Origin: Thermococcus sp. | GTDB lineage: Archaea; Methanobacteriota_B; Thermococci; Thermococcales; Thermococcaceae | DNA length: 43,796 nucleotides | Direction of reading: 5' to 3' | Assembly: GCF_027011145.1 (NCBI RefSeq) | Contig: NZ_JALVAO010000068.1 | Location: 1-43,796 of the forward strand | Part shown: positions 17,459 through 25,377 of the stretch, one piece after another | Layout: every line of letters begins with the position of its first letter | Position numbering within the stretch: the first letter of the stretch is position 1 | The notes under the pieces: model-generated | What the model saw: the letters and a program-made list of their open reading frames with translations, nothing else | Databases searched by the model: none | Told to the model about the DNA's origin: nothing | Program-made: the position numbers and the translations under genes

Positions 17459-18415
17459 ATGTTGTCCTCCCCTGAACTAGTTGATACTAACATAGAGCAC
17501 ATGGTAAAGATTGCAATCCTTCATATTATTTCTCTTGGGACAAAACATGGGATATTTTCTCTTTTAGCTAAGGGGCCAACGCTTCAAGAGCTTATAGAGG
17601 GAGTTAATCTTCCAAACCGGGCTTTGCTAGTTAAGTTTGTTTCAACACTTAAGGATCTCCATATTGTTGAAGTCAAAAATGGACGACTTCATCTTAACGG
17701 TTTTTCATATATTCTGGAAGTTCCGCCTGTTAAATATAACCTTTTACTTCCAGATTGGGTCTCTATCCAAGAGGAAATATATCGAATGGTTGATTATGCT
17801 TTTATAACTCCGACTCACCCTCAGATTCTAATGGATTTTGATAAAGATGCCGATTTTTGGGATATGCGGATGAGCACATCGTTTTCTCAGGCTTATCGGA
17901 AGGTCATGGTTGATGTAGCTGGAATTAAACCAGGGTTCTCTGTTTTGGATATAGGGTGTGGGTCTGTTTCGCCAGAATTTTTTGGAAAAATTGTTGGCTA
18001 TGATGGGCTGTATATGGGTGTGGATTATTCTCCTGCTCTTCTTGAGATAGCCCGTTTAAGAGTTGAAGAAAAAAATCTTCCTGTGTCCCTTAAGGAAATT
18101 GATGCAAGATTAATACGGCCAGTTAATGAGTATGATGCTGTTTTAATGAGCTTTGTCTTAGAATACATGCCTGATCGGGAGAAAGTTCTTAAGAATGCCT
18201 TTGAAACTCTCAAACCAGGAGGAAAATTGATTATAGTTGAGCCATTTCGAGATTCCTTTGAGAACATTTCTGCTCTTGAATTTTTTGAGAGTCTAAATAA
18301 AGATTTTACAGGTTTTCCGTCAATTTCAGAAATAATAAGCATTTTTGAGAACATGGATATAGAATTTAAAACAAAACAATTCGGAAAAAGTATTCTGCTT
18401 CTTGAAAAGCTCTGA
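17459..18415 (+). CDS. SAM-dependent methyltransferase linked to archaellum genes
   Basis: A 318-residue class I methyltransferase. An N-terminal winged-helix dimerisation region (about 1-95, as in plant/bacterial O-methyltransferases) is followed by the SAM domain: motif I VLDIGCGSVSPEF, acidic MGVDYSPALLEIA, and [13 protein letters not shown]. It sits between earA and flaB1; Pyrococcus furiosus is reported to have a similarly placed flagella-associated methyltransferase. The substrate is unknown; archaellin glycans are one possibility. Its codons are visibly more A/T-rich (many TTT, AAT, GAT, AAA) than those of the neighbouring che and fla genes, suggesting a different origin. Confidence 0.85.
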   Translation: MLSSPELVDTNIEHMVKIAILHIISLGTKHGIFSLLAKGPTLQELIEGVNLPNRALLVKFVSTLKDLHIVEVKNGRLHLNGFSYILEVPPVKYNLLLPDWVSIQEEIYRMVDYAFITPTHPQILMDFDKDADFWDMRMSTSFSQAYRKVMVDVAGIKPGFSVLDIGCGSVSPEFFGKIVGYDGLYMGVDYSPALLEIARLRVEEKNLPVSLKEIDARLIRPVNEYDAVLMSFVLEYMPDREKVLKNAFETLKPGGKLIIVEPFRDSFENISALEFFESLNKDFTGFPSISEIISIFENMDIEFKTKQFGKSILLLEKL

Positions 18416-18425
18416 TTATTTTTTG
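18416..18425 (+). terminator. T-run terminator after the earA-methyltransferase unit
   Basis: TTATTTTTTGG directly after the methyltransferase stop is a U-tract like archaeal intrinsic terminators. It separates this unit from the fla promoter. Confidence 0.5.
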
Positions 18426-18433
18426 GCTAGTAT

Positions 18434-18463
18434 CTACACATGCACCTACATAACTATCTACAC
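18434..18463 (+). promoter_or_regulatory. EarA-type operator of the fla operon: three boxes at 12-bp spacing
   Basis: CTACAC at 18434, CTACAT at 18446 and CTACAC at 18458 repeat at exactly 12 bp with spacers ATGCAC and AACTAT. The last box ends 20 bp before the TATA box. The core TACAYA agrees with the TACATA-like sites I recall for M. maripaludis EarA. Confidence 0.75.
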
Positions 18464-18473
18464 TACCAACAAC

Positions 18474-18492
18474 AAAAAAGGGCTTTATATTT
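18474..18492 (+). promoter_or_regulatory. fla operon BRE and TATA box
   Basis: An A-rich BRE (AAAAAAGGG) is followed by TTTATATT at 18484-18491. Transcription would start near 18512, giving a leader of about 28 nt to the flaB1 ATG at 18540. Confidence 0.7.
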
Positions 18493-18539
18493 TCTGGGCG
18501 TAAGCATTACTGCAGAAACCCTATGGGGGTGCGTGGTGA

Positions 18540-19181
18540 ATGAAGGCCAGGACCAGAAGAGGTGCCGTTGGTATCGGTACCCTGATTGTGTTCATAGCCA
18601 TGGTTTTAGTAGCAGCAGTGGCCGCGGCAGTGCTCATTAACACGAGCGGATACCTCCAGCAGAAGGCTTCCAGCACCGGAAGGGAGAGCACGGAGCAGGT
18701 TGCTAGTGGCATACAGGTCATGCAGGTTACAGGATACTACGACAACAACAGTGGAGGAATAACCAAGCTCGCTATCTACGTTACTCCGAACGCTGGAAGC
18801 AATGGCATCGACCTGAACAACACCAAGATAATCCTTAGCAACGGCAATGTCCAGGGAATCCTCAAGTACGGAGGGCCGAACCTCTACAACAACAGCGTTA
18901 CTGGAAACATCTTCACGGCCGGTTCTGCTTGGCCTACAACTGGAACTGAGTTCGGTATCATCGTTGTCCAGGACTACGACCACAGCGTTAAGAACACCTC
19001 CCCGACCATGAACCAGGGTGACATCGTTATTCTCACCGTCAACGCCCAGGCTCTCTTCGGAAGTGCAATACCCGTCAGGACTCACATTACTGGTAAGGTT
19101 ATTCCTGAGTTCGGTGCTCCTGGAGTCATTGACTTCACCACACCCAGCACCTACACCACTGAGATAGTGAACCTGCAGTGA
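18540..19181 (+). CDS. flaB1: archaellin FlaB1
   Basis: An archaellum filament subunit of 213 residues. A short class III signal peptide (MKARTRRG, cleaved before AVGIGT by the archaeal prepilin peptidase) precedes the hydrophobic helix [20 protein letters not shown], which packs the filament core. A beta-rich surface domain follows, with N-x-S/T sequons for glycosylation, ending in the conserved [21 protein letters not shown]. It is the first gene after the operator-controlled fla promoter, so it is probably a major subunit. Bases 18567-18737 are identical to the same part of flaB2. Confidence 0.97.
   Translation: MKARTRRGAVGIGTLIVFIAMVLVAAVAAAVLINTSGYLQQKASSTGRESTEQVASGIQVMQVTGYYDNNSGGITKLAIYVTPNAGSNGIDLNNTKIILSNGNVQGILKYGGPNLYNNSVTGNIFTAGSAWPTTGTEFGIIVVQDYDHSVKNTSPTMNQGDIVILTVNAQALFGSAIPVRTHITGKVIPEFGAPGVIDFTTPSTYTTEIVNLQ
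18567..18737 (+). repeat. 171-bp segment identical to 19254-19424
   Basis: The coding sequence for the flaB1 N-terminal helix is identical, base for base, to that of flaB2 over 171 bp, then diverges abruptly. A second identical block of 88 bp links 19072-19159 to 20089-20176 (3' end). Confidence 0.95.
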
Positions 19182-19223
19182 TTTTCCCTACGTTTATTTA
19201 TCTTTTAGAGGAGGTGAGCGACA

Positions 19224-20198
19224 ATGTTTAGGAGGCTGAAGAAGAGGGGTGCTGTTGGTATCGGTACCCTGATTGTGTTCATAGCCATGGTTTTAGTAGC
19301 AGCAGTGGCCGCGGCAGTGCTCATTAACACGAGCGGATACCTCCAGCAGAAGGCTTCCAGCACCGGAAGGGAGAGCACGGAGCAGGTTGCTAGTGGCATA
19401 CAGGTCATGCAGGTTACAGGATACACCCCTGATAAAGAGAAGGTAACAAGACTCGCAATATACGTTACCCCCAACGCCGGTAGTGGTGGCATTGACCTAA
19501 AGAACACCAAGCTTATTCTCAGCAATGACAACGTCCAAGCCATGCTTACATACGCGGAGGGCCACAACTACACAACGGACATCGACTATGTCACAAACAA
19601 CACATACATCTATGCCAACGCGAGCCAGCTCTTTGCGGCCCTTGGAATCGACGTTGCTAAGGTCTACCCGAGCCTTGCCCCAGTGATTACCAAGTACTTC
19701 GTCAACATGAGTGCCCTTGAGAAGGCAGGAGTCGTGAAGTTTACTTACGACTCAACAAGCTACAAGATAACCTCAGTCTACGTCACCAACTACCAGTACG
19801 TCAGGGGTCCAGTTGATAACGTATTCCTTGACGCTCTCGGTGACTTGACAACTGCTCAGCTGGTGAATGGTACCGTCAACACAACCGCCCACACAATTGA
19901 AATTGACACCGCTGCTATAAAGACCGCCTCATGGCCCAGCTACATCTGGAGTGCTCTTGGAAACGACAAGTTCGGTATCATCGTTGTCCAGGACTACGAC
20001 CAGAGCGTCAAGAACGACTCCCCAACACTGAACAAGGGAGACATTGTAATCCTTGGAGTCAACACCGAGGCGCTCTTTGGAGGTATCACCGTCAGGACTC
20101 ACATTACTGGTAAGGTTATTCCTGAGTTCGGTGCTCCTGGAGTCATTGACTTCACCACACCCAGCACCTACACCACCGAGGTTATAAGCCTCCAGTGA
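19224..20198 (+). CDS. flaB2: archaellin FlaB2, long form
   Basis: A 324-residue archaellin. The signal peptide (MFRRLKKRG) and core helix match flaB1 at the DNA level. The surface domain is about 110 residues longer than in flaB1, with an extra Ser/Thr/Tyr-rich section (about residues 110-235) carrying several sequons (NNT, NMS, NGT, NTT). The C-terminus is again almost identical to flaB1. The larger surface domain should change the outer face of the filament. GAGGAGGTGAG gives a strong SD. Confidence 0.96.
   Translation: MFRRLKKRGAVGIGTLIVFIAMVLVAAVAAAVLINTSGYLQQKASSTGRESTEQVASGIQVMQVTGYTPDKEKVTRLAIYVTPNAGSGGIDLKNTKLILSNDNVQAMLTYAEGHNYTTDIDYVTNNTYIYANASQLFAALGIDVAKVYPSLAPVITKYFVNMSALEKAGVVKFTYDSTSYKITSVYVTNYQYVRGPVDNVFLDALGDLTTAQLVNGTVNTTAHTIEIDTAAIKTASWPSYIWSALGNDKFGIIVVQDYDQSVKNDSPTLNKGDIVILGVNTEALFGGITVRTHITGKVIPEFGAPGVIDFTTPSTYTTEVISLQ
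19254..19424 (+). repeat. 171-bp segment identical to 18567-18737
   Basis: This is the second copy of the identical archaellin 5' block. The offset of 687 bp is constant across the block, with no gaps. Confidence 0.95.
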
Positions 20199-20245
20199 TT
20201 CTGTTCCTTCTCTTTCGTTCTTTGAAAATTTTTGGGGGTGATACC

Positions 20246-20911
20246 ATGAGGAGGGGAGCAATAGGCATTGGCACGCTGATAGTCTTCATCGCAATGGTAC
20301 TAGTGGCAGCAGTAGCAGCGGGTGTTATCATCGGCACAGCAGGCTACCTCGAGCAGAAGGCCCAGGCCGCTGGGCGACAGACAACCCAGGAAGTTGCGAG
20401 CGGTCTTAAGGTTATCAACATCTATGGCTACGTTAACACGACTCCCCCAAGTAAGGGGACCATAACTAAAATGGCAATCTTCATAGCTCCCAATTCGGGT
20501 AGTGAGGGGATTGATCTCAGCAACGTTAAGATAGTCCTTAGCGATGGGCTCAAACTCGTCGTTTACAACTACAGTGGCATCCTGTACAATGGAGTCATTG
20601 ACGACCTGTTCAACAGCTCGGAAATCAACACTAGAGTTTGGGACAACTCCTCATTAACTGATACAACCTTCGCAATCGCAGTAATCCATGACGGGGGAAG
20701 CAAAATGGACACCAGGCATCCGAATCTCGAGTGGGGTGACATGGTTGCGTTGCTAATAAAGACTACAATATTCAAAACTGAATCAGGAAAGAATGGCATC
20801 GGTCCTGCAACCAAAATAGTCGGAAAAGTTATACCCGAAGTCGGAGCGGCTGGTGTTATAGACTTTACAACACCCGCGACGTTTAACTACAACGTGATGG
20901 TGCTACAGTGA
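20246..20911 (+). CDS. flaB3: archaellin FlaB3
   Basis: A 221-residue archaellin with a minimal signal peptide (MRRG, cleavage before AIGIGT), a core helix with [20 protein letters not shown], a beta surface domain with sequons (NTT, NYS, NSS, NSS) and a C-terminal [21 protein letters not shown]. The frame is open back to 20195, but GGGGGTGAT before the ATG at 20246 sets the start. It groups with flaB4 rather than flaB1/flaB2. Confidence 0.96.
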   Translation: MRRGAIGIGTLIVFIAMVLVAAVAAGVIIGTAGYLEQKAQAAGRQTTQEVASGLKVINIYGYVNTTPPSKGTITKMAIFIAPNSGSEGIDLSNVKIVLSDGLKLVVYNYSGILYNGVIDDLFNSSEINTRVWDNSSLTDTTFAIAVIHDGGSKMDTRHPNLEWGDMVALLIKTTIFKTESGKNGIGPATKIVGKVIPEVGAAGVIDFTTPATFNYNVMVLQ

Positions 20912-20923
20912 GGTGATGGATAC

Positions 20924-21715
20924 ATGAGAAGAGGTGCAATTGGTATCGGTACGCTCATAGTCTTCATTGCAATGGTACTAGTGGCAGCAGTAGCAGCTGG
21001 AGTACTAATCAGCACTTCAGGATACCTTCAACAGAAAGCGATGGCTACTGGAAGGCAAACAACTCAGGAAGTTGCAAGTGGCATACAGGTGCTTAATATT
21101 TACGGCTACACTCCGGCAAATCCTCCCGGAAGTGGCAAGATAACGAGGATGGTAATTTACGTGAGTCCAAACGCAGGTAGCGGTGGCATTGACCTGTCGC
21201 ACGTGAGAGTAGTCTTGAGCAATGGCAAGGTAATGGCAGTTTACAGATATGTCAACCCAACTGAGGACAATGTCACTGAAGACTATTTCCTCTACAGTGG
21301 CGATGTGAACAATGTGTTTGCCAAGGTAGAGAACAGCAGTCTTGGAACAGTTAACGTGAGCGGGTACACCCCGCTTGTTGGGGCAAATAATACCGTGGCA
21401 AACCTCTGGAAGAACCTGTATTATGCCATGACTGCCCAAGGGAAGATGCTGTTTGGTATTATAGTCATCAGTGATTCGGACGGTAGCCTCGGTGACAGCG
21501 CCAACTGGCAGCATCCCAACTTAAACTGGGGAGACATAGCAGGTATTGCGATTTGGACAATTCCCTTCGACAACGATAACAATCCTAACGATGGCTACGG
21601 CCTTCCACCAGCGACAAAAGTCACCGGCAAGGTTATTCCCGAGAACGGGGCAGGTGGTGTCATAGACTTTACGACGCCAAGCACCTACACCGAGAACCTG
21701 ATGGAGCTCCAGTGA
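20924..21715 (+). CDS. flaB4: archaellin FlaB4
   Basis: A 263-residue archaellin with the same minimal MRRG leader. Its core helix is close to flaB3 (29 identical bases from 20969 match 20291 onward). The surface domain holds an acidic DNDNNPNDG loop and sequons (NVT, NSS, NVS, NNT). It ends [21 protein letters not shown]. It lies 12 bp after flaB3 with a GAGGTGATGG site. As the last archaellin it may be a minor or hook-like subunit, but that is inference. Confidence 0.96.
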   Translation: MRRGAIGIGTLIVFIAMVLVAAVAAGVLISTSGYLQQKAMATGRQTTQEVASGIQVLNIYGYTPANPPGSGKITRMVIYVSPNAGSGGIDLSHVRVVLSNGKVMAVYRYVNPTEDNVTEDYFLYSGDVNNVFAKVENSSLGTVNVSGYTPLVGANNTVANLWKNLYYAMTAQGKMLFGIIVISDSDGSLGDSANWQHPNLNWGDIAGIAIWTIPFDNDNNPNDGYGLPPATKVTGKVIPENGAGGVIDFTTPSTYTENLMELQ

Positions 21716-21727
21716 GGGGGTGGGATG

Positions 21728-22204
21728 ATGGCCCTTGACTTCCTTTCATCTTTATTCAAGAAGAAGCCTAAAGAAGAACCCACCCCCGCCTCGGAGCCAA
21801 TGGAAGTTGAGGAACTTGAGGAAGAAATTGAGAACCGGCAAGAAGATGAGCAGATTACCCAGATACTAGAGAGGATAAATGAGATTGAGAACGACATCCC
21901 AAGGATAAAGATAAGCATTGATACCCTGAAAAAGCAGATTCAAGAGCTTCGTGATGACATAGACAGACTCGACAAGACAATCAAGGACGTCATGATGCTC
22001 TACGAGGTCATCAGCCAGGAGATAAACCCCTTCAAGGAGCAGATGGGGCAGGAAAACCCACTTACCAGCGAGATACAGGAGCTCAGAAAGGAGTTAGAAG
22101 ACTTGAAACTTGAGATTGCCCAGATAAAGAACGACATAAAGGTGCTCGCCGGCTACGGCGTTGACCTCGATTCGATAATCTATGAGGTGCTCGCGGAGGT
22201 GTGA
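21728..22204 (+). CDS. flaC: FlaC, archaellum accessory protein
   Basis: About 158 residues, cytosolic. A short amphipathic start (MALDFLSSLFKKK) is followed by an acidic stretch, a coiled coil of about 90 residues (ERINEIENDIPRIKISIDTL and so on) and a conserved tail, AGYGVDLDSIIYEVLAEV. FlaC/D/E form the euryarchaeal cytosolic ring below the motor, where chemotaxis proteins such as CheF act. ATGs occur at 21725 and 21728, both after GGGGGTGG. It ends 3 bp before flaD. Confidence 0.9.
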   Translation: MALDFLSSLFKKKPKEEPTPASEPMEVEELEEEIENRQEDEQITQILERINEIENDIPRIKISIDTLKKQIQELRDDIDRLDKTIKDVMMLYEVISQEINPFKEQMGQENPLTSEIQELRKELEDLKLEIAQIKNDIKVLAGYGVDLDSIIYEVLAEV

Positions 22205-22207
22205 CGC

Positions 22208-23611
22208 ATGGAGATGGCAAGGCTCGTCACTGAGGCCGACATCAACGCAAAGCTAGCCGAGCTGAAGGGCAAGGTTCCCAGCGTCATTATCAATGACCTT
22301 CGGGAGAAGCTGATAGCGAGGAAGGAGAATCTGACCTATGAACAGCTGGAGAAAATAATCCAGAAGGTCCTTGAAACCTACGGCAACCAGGCGACCAAGT
22401 ACGAACAGCTGAGCAGGAGGGTTGATGAACTCGGTAAGAGGCTCACTGACCTGAGCATGCAACTGAGCAGGCTCGTCGAGACCCTTGAGACCGCCAAGTT
22501 CGAAGTCCACGAAAAGAAGGCCGAGAAGGTTTCACAGAAGGTTGAAGAAGTCCACGAGAAGATTGGCAAGCTTGAAGAGCTTCTTGAGGGGGAGGAAGAA
22601 GAAAAAGAGACTCCTTCAGAGCTCGTTGAGAAGCTCAATCAGCTTCACAAAAAGGTTGAGGAGCTGGCAGAGAAAGTGGAGGAAAAAGCCACAAGCGAGA
22701 AGCTTGAAGAGGCGCAAGAAAAGCTTGAGGAACTCCAGGCCAAGCTCGAGGCTGGCGAAGAGGTAAGCGAGGAGGAGCTCGCCGCGGCCGAGCAGGCGGT
22801 TGCCGAGGCTCAGGCAGAGCTCGCCAGAGAGGAAGAGAAGGCCGAAGAGTCCGAGGAAGTTTCCGAGGCTGTTGAGGAGATAACCGAGGTCCCTGCAGAG
22901 AAAGTCGAGGAGCTTGAGGTTGAAGTTCCTGAGACCGTTGAGGAAACTGAGGCTCCTAGCGAAGGGCAGGAGGAGGTCGTTGAAGAGACCCAAGAAGTTC
23001 CTGAGGCCGAGAGTGTTGAGGAGCTTGAGACTCCCGAAGAGGTTGAGGTTATTGAAACCTCTGAAGCCGTTGAAGAAGTCACAGAGGTGTCCCCCGAAGT
23101 TTCGGAAGTTGGTGAAGTTTCGATTGAAGAGGTTCCCGCTCATGAGGTTGTTGAGGAAAAGAAGGAGGAAGGTGGTGTTGATATGTCTGAAAAACTTCAA
23201 ATTCCCGAGGACATTGCGAGCCTCCTTTTCGAGGAAGAACCAAAGAAGGCAAGGCTGGAGAAACTGCCAGAGGACATCGTTTCCACCATGATAGCCCTCA
23301 AGTGGCTCGGGTTCCTCATAGACAGGGTCGGGATACAGAACCTCGAGAGGGTTTTAGAGTTCTACTACGAGATAGGCTGGATAAGTGAGGAAGTGCTCAA
23401 CCAGTTGCTCCGCTATGCCAAGGGAACAAGACCGCACCACAGAGACCCCGAATGGAAGCCCGCTGAAAAGCTCACGGTTCAGGACCACCTCATAAGCCTG
23501 CTCTTCATCGAGAGGCTCAGGGGACTTAAGATAAACAGGAACGTCCTTGACAAGCTGGAAAGGGAAATCAAGATGCTGGAGAAGACGCTCGATGAGTTCT
23601 ACGGTATCTGA
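22208..23611 (+). CDS. flaD: FlaD, archaellum accessory protein with FlaE-like C-terminal domain
   Basis: 467 residues. The N-terminal part is alpha-helical and coiled-coil (about 1-210). A low-complexity E/V/P-rich acidic stretch (about 211-318, repeats such as VEEVTEV and EEVPEA) links to the conserved FlaD/FlaE domain (about 335-467; EDIASLLFEEE, STMIALKWLGFLIDRVG, ISLLFIERL). FlaD joins FlaC at the base of the motor. There is no separate flaE gene in this operon; an in-frame internal start at 23183 may supply one. GGAGGTG precedes the ATG. Confidence 0.93.
   Translation: MEMARLVTEADINAKLAELKGKVPSVIINDLREKLIARKENLTYEQLEKIIQKVLETYGNQATKYEQLSRRVDELGKRLTDLSMQLSRLVETLETAKFEVHEKKAEKVSQKVEEVHEKIGKLEELLEGEEEEKETPSELVEKLNQLHKKVEELAEKVEEKATSEKLEEAQEKLEELQAKLEAGEEVSEEELAAAEQAVAEAQAELAREEEKAEESEEVSEAVEEITEVPAEKVEELEVEVPETVEETEAPSEGQEEVVEETQEVPEAESVEELETPEEVEVIETSEAVEEVTEVSPEVSEVGEVSIEEVPAHEVVEEKKEEGGVDMSEKLQIPEDIASLLFEEEPKKARLEKLPEDIVSTMIALKWLGFLIDRVGIQNLERVLEFYYEIGWISEEVLNQLLRYAKGTRPHHRDPEWKPAEKLTVQDHLISLLFIERLRGLKINRNVLDKLEREIKMLEKTLDEFYGI
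23164..23611 (+). other. internal in-frame start in flaD giving a FlaE-like 142-residue protein
   Basis: Within flaD, an ATG at 23183 (protein MSEKLQIPEDIASLLF) is in frame and preceded by GGAGGAAGGTGGTG at 23164-23177, an unusually strong SD for coding sequence. The product would be exactly the conserved FlaD/E domain. Methanococcus voltae is known to make a short C-terminal FlaD form as well as the long one. Confidence 0.65.
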
Positions 23612-23631
23612 AGGCACTGGAGGGGCGGCCT

Positions 23632-24150
23632 ATGGGATTCAGTGTGTCAGCGAGTGCAGCGATAATCTTCATTTCATTTTTGATGGCCGCCAGCACATTA
23701 TACATAGCCTGGGACAATGCTTACACAGACGTTCAGGCCGCCCAAGAGTATTGGTCCAGTCTGAGAATTTCCCAGCTCAATACTTTGATTTCCCTTAATT
23801 CCAGTATCGGGACGTATAAAAACACATCAACATACTACAATGTTACCTTTCATATTCGTGACTTTGGTATTACAATGTATGTCCCCGATTGGAGTGGTGT
23901 TTATGATGGAAAACTAGTTACCCTGAGTAATGTTAAAGATGACAATGTAGGGTTCCTTAAGGATTACACCTATGTCATTCCTGGTGACGTCCTTTACCTT
24001 AATGTCACATATATCCCCCTTCAAAATGATACCCACAATCTAACCCTCGTATTTGGGAACGGTTGCTGGCTTAGACTTAGCTGGCAGTGGAATGGCAATA
24101 GGGTAGTACTTACCGGCCTTGATAGGGGCTGTCCAACGGAGGTGATCTAA
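23632..24150 (+). CDS. flaF: FlaF, archaellum stator-like protein
   Basis: 172 residues: an N-terminal membrane helix (SASAAIIFISFLMAASTLYIAW) followed by an extracytoplasmic beta-sandwich domain. In Sulfolobus, FlaF binds the S-layer protein and anchors the motor; together with FlaG it forms the stator. The sequence has the FlaF layout and length. It lies 20 bp after flaD with GGAGGGGCGG as SD, and its TAA overlaps the flaG ATG (TAATG). Confidence 0.92.
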   Translation: MGFSVSASAAIIFISFLMAASTLYIAWDNAYTDVQAAQEYWSSLRISQLNTLISLNSSIGTYKNTSTYYNVTFHIRDFGITMYVPDWSGVYDGKLVTLSNVKDDNVGFLKDYTYVIPGDVLYLNVTYIPLQNDTHNLTLVFGNGCWLRLSWQWNGNRVVLTGLDRGCPTEVI

Positions 24151-24638
24151 TGGGGGCAGGAGGACCAGCGAGCGAACTAATAATGTTCATCGTGGCAATC
24201 CTCGTTGCGGGTAGTGTCGCCGGTGCCCTTGCGTACGTCACTACCGACATAGCCCAGGGTATCAACGCAAGGGGAACGATGCTTGCAGACCAGCTTAGAA
24301 CCGACTTTGCCATAATAAATGATCCCAACAACATCCCCCACTCCAACCTTTCAAATTCCCCTGTTAACTACACGTTTTACATCAAGAACATTGGAAAGGA
24401 CACATTTCCCTTCACGGGCAGTTCCGTTCAGGTCATGATAAACGGTCTCTTGATTCCTCCCAGCAATCTTACCTTCCTTGATCCTCTAACAGGTGCCCAG
24501 ATAACTAGTCTCCCACCCTACTCGGTTGGTGCCATTAACGTTACACTAGGAACCCCACTCACGTCTGGAAAGTATTATACTCTAACAGTAGTGCTTGAGA
24601 ACGGTAAGAAACGTAGCTTTGTGTTCAAAGCACCATGA
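24150..24638 (+). CDS. flaG: FlaG, archaellum stator-like protein
   Basis: 162 residues: an N-terminal membrane helix (SELIMFIVAILVAGSVAGALAYV) that resembles an archaellin core helix but lacks the signal-peptidase site, then an immunoglobulin-like beta domain facing the S-layer. FlaG filaments capped by FlaF are proposed to link the motor to the envelope. The start overlaps the flaF stop by one base with GGAGGTGAT upstream. Confidence 0.92.
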   Translation: MGAGGPASELIMFIVAILVAGSVAGALAYVTTDIAQGINARGTMLADQLRTDFAIINDPNNIPHSNLSNSPVNYTFYIKNIGKDTFPFTGSSVQVMINGLLIPPSNLTFLDPLTGAQITSLPPYSVGAINVTLGTPLTSGKYYTLTVVLENGKKRSFVFKAP

Positions 24639-24677
24639 GGAAGCAAGCTAAAATAACGAGAGACGGTGGTGGTCACG

Positions 24678-25376
24678 TTGGTCGAGGAATTGCTTAAGAT
24701 AGAGCTCAAGGGCGATGAACTTCACAGGCGTCTTGGTGGCGGAATCCCCGCCGGAACAATAATGCTAGTTGAAGGTGACAGAGGTAGCGGTAAGTCTATA
24801 TTCGTCCAGAGACTCCTCTACGGTTTCCTTATGAATGGTTACACCGCGAGCTACATCTCAAGCCAGTACACCACCGTTGAATACATTAAGCAGATGGAGT
24901 CCCTTGGCTATGGGATAATCCCCTTTTTAATCAGGAAGAAGCTCATATTTGTATCCCTTTATCCCCTCCTGAGTGGGGTGAGTGAGAAGAGGAAGTTCCT
25001 GAGCAGACTCTTCGGCGAGCCCCGTCTCTGGGAGCCTGACATAATGATAATAGATTCATTTTCATCCCTCCTTTCAAGGGAGCAGGACCCAAGTGCTGTG
25101 AGGGACTTCCTGCTCTACGTAAAGAAGATGGCTTCCCTTGATAAAGTGATAATCCTCACAGCTAACACCGAGGAGATTGACAGGGATTCACTTTTCGTCC
25201 TTGAAGAAGCCTCGACGATGCTGATTAGATTGAGCGTCAAGGTCTTCGGTGGCGACCTGAAGAACTCTGCAACGATAGTTAAGTACAACAACGCTAAGGG
25301 TGTCTTTCAGAAGATTATCCCGTTCCGTGTTGAGCCGAAGGTGGGGCTGATAGTAGAGATTGCGGCGGTGGTGTGA
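24678..25376 (+). CDS. flaH: FlaH, archaellum motor ATP-binding protein
   Basis: A RecA/KaiC-like protein of about 232 residues that forms a ring under FlaI and regulates it. Walker A GDRGSGKS lies at about residues 33-40 and Walker B DIMIIDS near 121-127, with no catalytic Glu, as is usual for FlaH. The start is uncertain: GTG 24666, GTG 24669 or TTG 24678. The TTG is preferred since GGTGGT lies just before it and it gives MVEELLKIELKGDEL. Its stop overlaps the SD region of flaI. Confidence 0.93.
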   Translation: MVEELLKIELKGDELHRRLGGGIPAGTIMLVEGDRGSGKSIFVQRLLYGFLMNGYTASYISSQYTTVEYIKQMESLGYGIIPFLIRKKLIFVSLYPLLSGVSEKRKFLSRLFGEPRLWEPDIMIIDSFSSLLSREQDPSAVRDFLLYVKKMASLDKVIILTANTEEIDRDSLFVLEEASTMLIRLSVKVFGGDLKNSATIVKYNNAKGVFQKIIPFRVEPKVGLIVEIAAVV

Positions 25377-25377
25377 T

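Noticed and set aside
18567-19424. Repeated archaellin segments as a mobile element or CRISPR-like repeat
   Set aside because: The repeats are in-frame coding parts of two paralogous genes, with no terminal inverted repeats, transposase or spacers.
22850-23160. E/V-rich repeats in flaD as a possible frameshift or misread
   Set aside because: The frame stays open, the composition fits an acidic linker, and the conserved FlaD/E domain follows in the same frame.
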